NCBI GenBank assembly: GCA_021788795.1
Contig: JAJYKG010000087.1
Location: forward strand, 1 to 8,360
Origin: Thermoplasmata archaeon
GTDB taxonomy: Archaea > Thermoplasmatota > Thermoplasmata > RBG-16-68-12
Reading direction: 5' to 3'
Length of the DNA: 8,360 bases
Part shown: piece by piece, positions 4,959 to 8,360 of the stretch
Numbering within the stretch: position 1 is the first letter of the stretch
Layout: the number at the start of each line of letters is the position of its first letter
Position numbers and translations under genes: made by a program
Notes under the pieces: model-generated
The model's input: the letters and a program-made list of their open reading frames with translations, nothing else
What the model was told of the DNA's origin: nothing
Databases searched by the model: none

Positions 4959-7900
4959 TCAGCACTCCGAATACCCGCAGGAGAGGCACTTCACGCAGCC
5001 CTCCTCGTACGTGAGCTGCTTGCCGCACTCCGGGCACTCGGGGTTCAGGCCCTTCTTGAGCATCTCCTCGACGTCCCGGGACTCCTTCTCCAGCTCGACG
5101 TCCGTCTCCACGGACCCGCCGAGCTCGTCGAACGTCTCCACGGGCGGCTGGACGCCGGTCTTCTGCATCCCGATGTGGCGCTTCATCGCCCGCGCGATCG
5201 CGTCGGGGACGGAGTACACGCGCTCGCCGTGGTCCACGGCGATCCGCGGGCTGCGGATGCCCTCGAGCTGGTCGATGATCTCGTCCACGGGGACGCCGGA
5301 GCGGAGGCAGAGGGACACGAGTCGAGCGATTCCCTCCGTGAAGGACGCGGTGTATCCGCCGCCGCGACCGATCTGCGCGAAGACCTCGAAGAGACCCTTG
5401 TCGTCCTCGTTGACGGTGACGTACAGGGCGCCGTAGCCCGTGAGGATCTTCTGGGTGCGCCCTGTGATCACGTCGGGGCGGGCGCGCGGTCGCAGAGCGA
5501 TCGCGGCCTCGGCCGGCACGGCCACCTTGAGCGCCTTCGCCTTCTCCGCGTCCGCGACGCCGATGTTCAGGACCTGGTCCTCGCGCGAGCCGTCGCGGTA
5601 CACGGTGATGCCCTTGCAGTGCAGGTCGAACGCGAGAAGGTACGCCTGCTTGACGTCGTCCACGGTGGCCTCGCGCGCCAGGTTGATCGTCTTGGACACG
5701 GCCGCATCGCAGTAGTCCTGGAAGGCCGCCTGCATGCGCACGTGCCACTCCGGCGCGACGTCGTGGGCGATGGCGAAGACGCGCTGCCATTTCTCCGGGA
5801 CGTCGGAGAGGCCGCGGGGCGAGCCGTGGTTCTCGAGGATCCTCTGGACGAGGTCGCCGCGCCAGAAGCCTTCGCGCTTCGCGACCTCCTCGAAGTACTC
5901 GAGGAAGTACGGCAGCTCCTCGCCCTCCATGACTCGCTTGTACCAGATCAGGGAGAACTCGGGCTCGCAACCGCCGGAGGTGTCCGCGATCATGGACAGC
6001 GTGCCCGTCGGGGCCACGGTCGTCACGTAGGAGTTGCGCATCTTGATCCCCTTCTCCCAGTGACGGCTGCCCTCCCACGCGGGGTAGGTGCCGCGGGCGA
6101 GGGCGAGCTTCCCGCTCTCGTCGTACGCGGTCTCCTGGATGAACTTCATCACCTTGCGGCCCGCCTCAACGCCCTCCGGGCTGTCGTAGGGGACCTCGAG
6201 CATGAACAGCATGCGGGCGAAGCCCATGACGCCGAGGCCGATCTTCCGCGTGGCCTTCGTCATCTCCTCGATCTCCTTGACTGGGTAGGCGTTCATGTCG
6301 ATGACGTTGTCCAGCATGTGGACGGTCGTGCGGATCGTCGCCTCGAGCTTCTTCCAGTCGACCTCCCAGCGCCCGCTCTTGCCGCGGACCATGTGCTTCT
6401 CCAGGTTGATCGAGCCGAGGTTGCAGGACTCGTAGGGCAAGAGCGGCTGTTCGCCGCACTGTCGAACGACGATGCCGTTGCATATCATTGAGTGCGAAGA
6501 GGCTTCTGTGAGATCGAAGACCTCGCGATCCCCGAGGAGTTCCTTCCCGGCTAGCTTGTCCTCGAACCTCGTTTCATAGGACCGCGGATACCGGACGTGA
6601 GATAGTTGGGCGTGCTTTCCATCAAGAAACCCGACGGCGTGCTCGAACCGCTGCCTTGACTCGCCGAAGATGAATAGCTCATACAACACACCGTCGGAGC
6701 CGTGTGTTCGATCCTCTCCGTCCTTCGTTACGTATCTGGAAAGCGCCTTCCGGGGTGCGCGACTCCGGTCCAGAATCCGGGAACGAATTCCCAGATTCAG
6801 GAGGAGCAGCTGCACTCCCTGGAGCAGCTTGCGGCTCTTCGAAGTCAGAGCGACGCCAGAACTGTTGCGGCCACGGTGATCTCTCACGGTACCGTCTGCC
6901 GTGAACAAGGCTTGTAGGAAGCCTACCACCGCTTCACGGGGTGCGGCGAACAGAGAGCGGGGAACTTCCTTCTCGGCACCGTCGACAGGCTTCACCCCAA
7001 GTTTCTCAAAGAATTCGACAAAGAACCGCGAATGGTAGGATAGGTGGTAGACGCCGTTGGACCGTCGGACGCCCCGAATCTTCCGACCATACCACCCGTT
7101 GAGGACCGGGCGGAGTGTCGCGAACATCGGGGCGTCCCCCTTCGAGAAGGTGAAGCCGACCCGGCAGTTCCTGTCGCCGGACCGGAGCCACCCGTCGCCG
7201 ACGAGCCAGCCGAGCACGAGCCCCAGCTCCCTCGACCACTCCGCGGGCAGGTTCAGCTCGGTCGTCTTCCCATTCCTTCCGATATAGATGTTCGTCGGCG
7301 TGAATGGGAACTCCCGATCCTCGGGGAACCCGCCCTCCCCGGACTGGATGAGCACGTGATCCCCCGGGACGAGCTCGCCCGCGGGTACCCATCCCCTCCG
7401 CGTCAGAACCTTGTGGTCCGCCGTCGCCGTGAGCTCGAACCCGGACTCCGTCGCGATCCTCCACACGGGCTTGACGCCCGTCCGCCACGCCGCGACCATC
7501 GGCCCGAGCCGCGTGCCGCGCTCCGCCTCGTCCCCCGAGGCGAGGAGCATACCGTTGGACTCCGTGACGACCTCCGCCGGGACACGGCGGTCCGTCACGA
7601 GGGAGATGCCGCCGTTGGGATACTTCTCGGCCAGCTCCGCGATGGGCAGCAGCCCGCGCTCCGTGGCGACGAGGGTGTCCCCGGTCACGCAGGGGTTCGT
7701 GGCCTCCATCATCCCCACGTTCGGGGTGGGCTGCCGCCGGTTCGTCTCGTCGACGAAGAACAGGCCGGGCTCGCCGTTCTTCCAGGCCTGGTGGGCGATC
7801 TTGTCGAAGACTTCGCGGGCATCGAGCTGCTTCACGACCTGCTTGTTCCGCGGGTTCACGACGTCGTACGTCGTCCCGGCCCTCACCGCCTCCATGAAGG

Positions 7901-8360
7901 CGTCCGTCACCGCGACGGAGATGTTGAAGTTCGTGATCTCCGAGGTCTTGTCCTTGCACGTGATGAACTCGAGGATGTCCGGGTGGTCCACGCGGAGGAT
8001 ACCCATGTTCGCCCCACGACGCTTTCCGCCTTGTTTCACCTGCTGCGTCGCCTCGTCGAAGATCTTCATGAAGGACACAGGACCGGACGCCACGCCCATC
8101 GTCGACTTGACGAAGTCGCCCTTGGGCCGCAGCCGCGAGAAGCTGAACCCGGTGCCCCCGCCCGACTGGTGGATCAGGGCCTGCTGCTTGAGGGACTCGA
8201 AGATCCCCGCCAGGCTGTCGTCCACGGGCAGCACGAAGCAGGCGCTCAACTGCTGCAGGTCGAGCCCCGCGTTCATGAGCGTCGGGCTGTTCGGCAAGAA
8301 GTCTAGGTTGGCGATGAGGCGGTAGAAACGCCTGGCGGACTCCACGACTTGCTTCTCGTC
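4959..8360 (-). CDS. nrdJ: Adenosylcobalamin-dependent (class II) ribonucleoside-diphosphate reductase with intein; N-terminus off the right edge
   Basis: NrdJ reduces ribonucleotides to deoxyribonucleotides using a radical generated by adenosylcobalamin, oxygen-independently. The frame stays open to the window edge (five codons, DEKQV, precede the GTG at 8343-8345). Judged from motif spacing against the Thermotoga-type enzyme, about 95-100 N-terminal residues are missing (estimate). Numbering from that GTG: Cys36 in LSACFVLP is the first redox cysteine, and Cys641 in YESCNLGS the second. The radical triad N-x-C-x-E is Asn217, Cys630 and Glu632, split by the intein (219-629). APTGTLS (778-784) is the substrate-phosphate loop. 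The C-terminal part holds a TSCPD domain (about 960-1034) and a cysteine-rich tail with Cys1104, 1107, 1117, 1120, 1123 and terminal Cys1128, suited to zinc binding and disulfide re-reduction. The mature extein in the window is 717 residues plus the five. Confidence 0.95.
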   Translation of the reverse strand, partial: DEKQVVESARRFYRLIANLDFLPNSPTLMNAGLDLQQLSACFVLPVDDSLAGIFESLKQQALIHQSGGGTGFSFSRLRPKGDFVKSTMGVASGPVSFMKIFDEATQQVKQGGKRRGANMGILRVDHPDILEFITCKDKTSEITNFNISVAVTDAFMEAVRAGTTYDVVNPRNKQVVKQLDAREVFDKIAHQAWKNGEPGLFFVDETNRRQPTPNVGMMEATNPCVTGDTLVATERGLLPIAELAEKYPNGGISLVTDRRVPAEVVTESNGMLLASGDEAERGTRLGPMVAAWRTGVKPVWRIATESGFELTATADHKVLTRRGWVPAGELVPGDHVLIQSGEGGFPEDREFPFTPTNIYIGRNGKTTELNLPAEWSRELGLVLGWLVGDGWLRSGDRNCRVGFTFSKGDAPMFATLRPVLNGWYGRKIRGVRRSNGVYHLSYHSRFFVEFFEKLGVKPVDGAEKEVPRSLFAAPREAVVGFLQALFTADGTVRDHRGRNSSGVALTSKSRKLLQGVQLLLLNLGIRSRILDRSRAPRKALSRYVTKDGEDRTHGSDGVLYELFIFGESRQRFEHAVGFLDGKHAQLSHVRYPRSYETRFEDKLAGKELLGDREVFDLTEASSHSMICNGIVVRQCGEQPLLPYESCNLGSINLEKHMVRGKSGRWEVDWKKLEATIRTTVHMLDNVIDMNAYPVKEIEEMTKATRKIGLGVMGFARMLFMLEVPYDSPEGVEAGRKVMKFIQETAYDESGKLALARGTYPAWEGSRHWEKGIKMRNSYVTTVAPTGTLSMIADTSGGCEPEFSLIWYKRVMEGEELPYFLEYFEEVAKREGFWRGDLVQRILENHGSPRGLSDVPEKWQRVFAIAHDVAPEWHVRMQAAFQDYCDAAVSKTINLAREATVDDVKQAYLLAFDLHCKGITVYRDGSREDQVLNIGVADAEKAKALKVAVPAEAAIALRPRARPDVITGRTQKILTGYGALYVTVNEDDKGLFEVFAQIGRGGGYTASFTEGIARLVSLCLRSGVPVDEIIDQLEGIRSPRIAVDHGERVYSVPDAIARAMKRHIGMQKTGVQPPVETFDELGGSVETDVELEKESRDVEEMLKKGLNPECPECGKQLTYEEGCVKCLSCGYSEC
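6459..7691 (-). other. Intein in NrdJ with LAGLIDADG endonuclease domain; C-terminal Arg-Gln
   Basis: 411 residues from Cys1 (codon 7689-7691) to Gln411 (codon 6459-6461), in frame within nrdJ. Removing it restores the conserved host sequence NP|CGEQPLLPYESCNLGS, which fixes both junctions. Splicing blocks seen, in intein numbering: block A, CVTGDTLVATERG (1-13); block B, TADH (90-93) followed by GWVPAGELVPGD; block F, VFDLTEASSH (His400); block G, NGIVVRQ (405-411) followed by host Cys+1. The endonuclease blocks C, D, E and H lie between them. The last two residues are Arg-Gln, whereas most inteins end His-Asn. C-terminal Gln inteins that still splice have been described, including in ribonucleotide reductases; the extra loss of the penultimate His is less usual. 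The frame is intact and the key residues of blocks A, B and F are present, so splicing activity is likely (inference). Confidence 0.93.
6786..7226 (-). other. LAGLIDADG (DOD) homing endonuclease core of the intein
   Basis: The two LAGLIDADG motifs are LGWLVGDGWL (block C; Asp166 in intein numbering, codon 7194-7196) and FLQALFTADGTV (block E; Asp266, codon 6894-6896). Both metal-binding acidic residues are kept. Block D is visible as KEVPRSLF just before block E, and block H as SRKLLQGVQLLLLNLGI after it. There is no stop or frameshift, so the endonuclease may be active and would recognise the empty nrdJ site around the catalytic-cysteine codon. The segment running from here to the intein C-terminus is less GC-rich than the intein's N-terminal splicing part. 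Confidence 0.85.

Noticed and set aside
3952..5436. 494-residue plus-strand frame opposite the 2-hydroxyacid dehydrogenase and the nrdJ 3' end
   Set aside because: Spans two real genes and their spacer on the other strand and has shadow-like composition.
4945..6078. 377-residue minus-strand frame overlapping the nrdJ C-terminal region
   Set aside because: Out-of-frame shadow of nrdJ with Arg/Gly/Pro-rich composition, while the nrdJ frame carries the TSCPD and cysteine-tail motifs.
7044..8306. 420-residue and 304-residue plus-strand frames opposite the nrdJ intein and extein
   Set aside because: Both are antisense to well-conserved reductase and intein motifs and show no family features.

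Overview
This is a high-GC archaeal window in which every supported gene lies on the minus strand; the long plus-strand frames are antisense shadows of those genes. Archaeal origin is suggested by a TATA-like box (TTAAATA) placed for an almost leaderless etfB transcript, a second TATA-like box plus Shine-Dalgarno leader ahead of gdhA, a glutamate dehydrogenase of the archaeal hexameric type, an adenosylcobalamin-dependent ribonucleotide reductase with a large LAGLIDADG intein, and a proline-rich membrane protein with a zinc ribbon. The content would suit an uncultured, GC-rich Thermoplasmata-like lineage, but no rRNA or other taxonomic marker is present, so that placement is only a guess.

In transcription order (right to left): (1) nrdJ, class II ribonucleotide reductase, 5' end cut off by the window edge, with a 411-residue intein inserted immediately before its catalytic cysteine; (2) a D-2-hydroxyacid dehydrogenase-family protein 56 bp downstream, probably cotranscribed; (3) gdhA, with its own TATA-like element, leader and strong Shine-Dalgarno, followed by a hairpin and pyrimidine tract that looks like a terminator; (4) etfB-etfA, the two subunits of an electron transfer flavoprotein, from a separate near-leaderless promoter, translationally linked by a Shine-Dalgarno that contains the etfB stop codon; (5) a small two-helix membrane protein with a C-terminal zinc ribbon; (6) the first ~37 codons of a beta-rich, possibly arrestin-like protein that runs off the left edge.

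The genes are mostly housekeeping: deoxynucleotide synthesis, amino-acid/2-oxoacid redox chemistry (GDH, 2-hydroxyacid dehydrogenase) and flavin-based electron transfer. The notable item is the intein. It carries all the sequence blocks of a self-splicing, homing-endonuclease intein, but its C-terminal dipeptide is Arg-Gln instead of the usual His-Asn, and its +1 nucleophile is the thiyl-radical cysteine of the host enzyme. A second oddity is the 2-hydroxyacid dehydrogenase, which keeps the catalytic Arg and His but has Tyr where the family usually has the catalytic Glu. I see no CRISPR array, tRNA, rRNA or transposase. No stretch over 300 bp lacks a gene.
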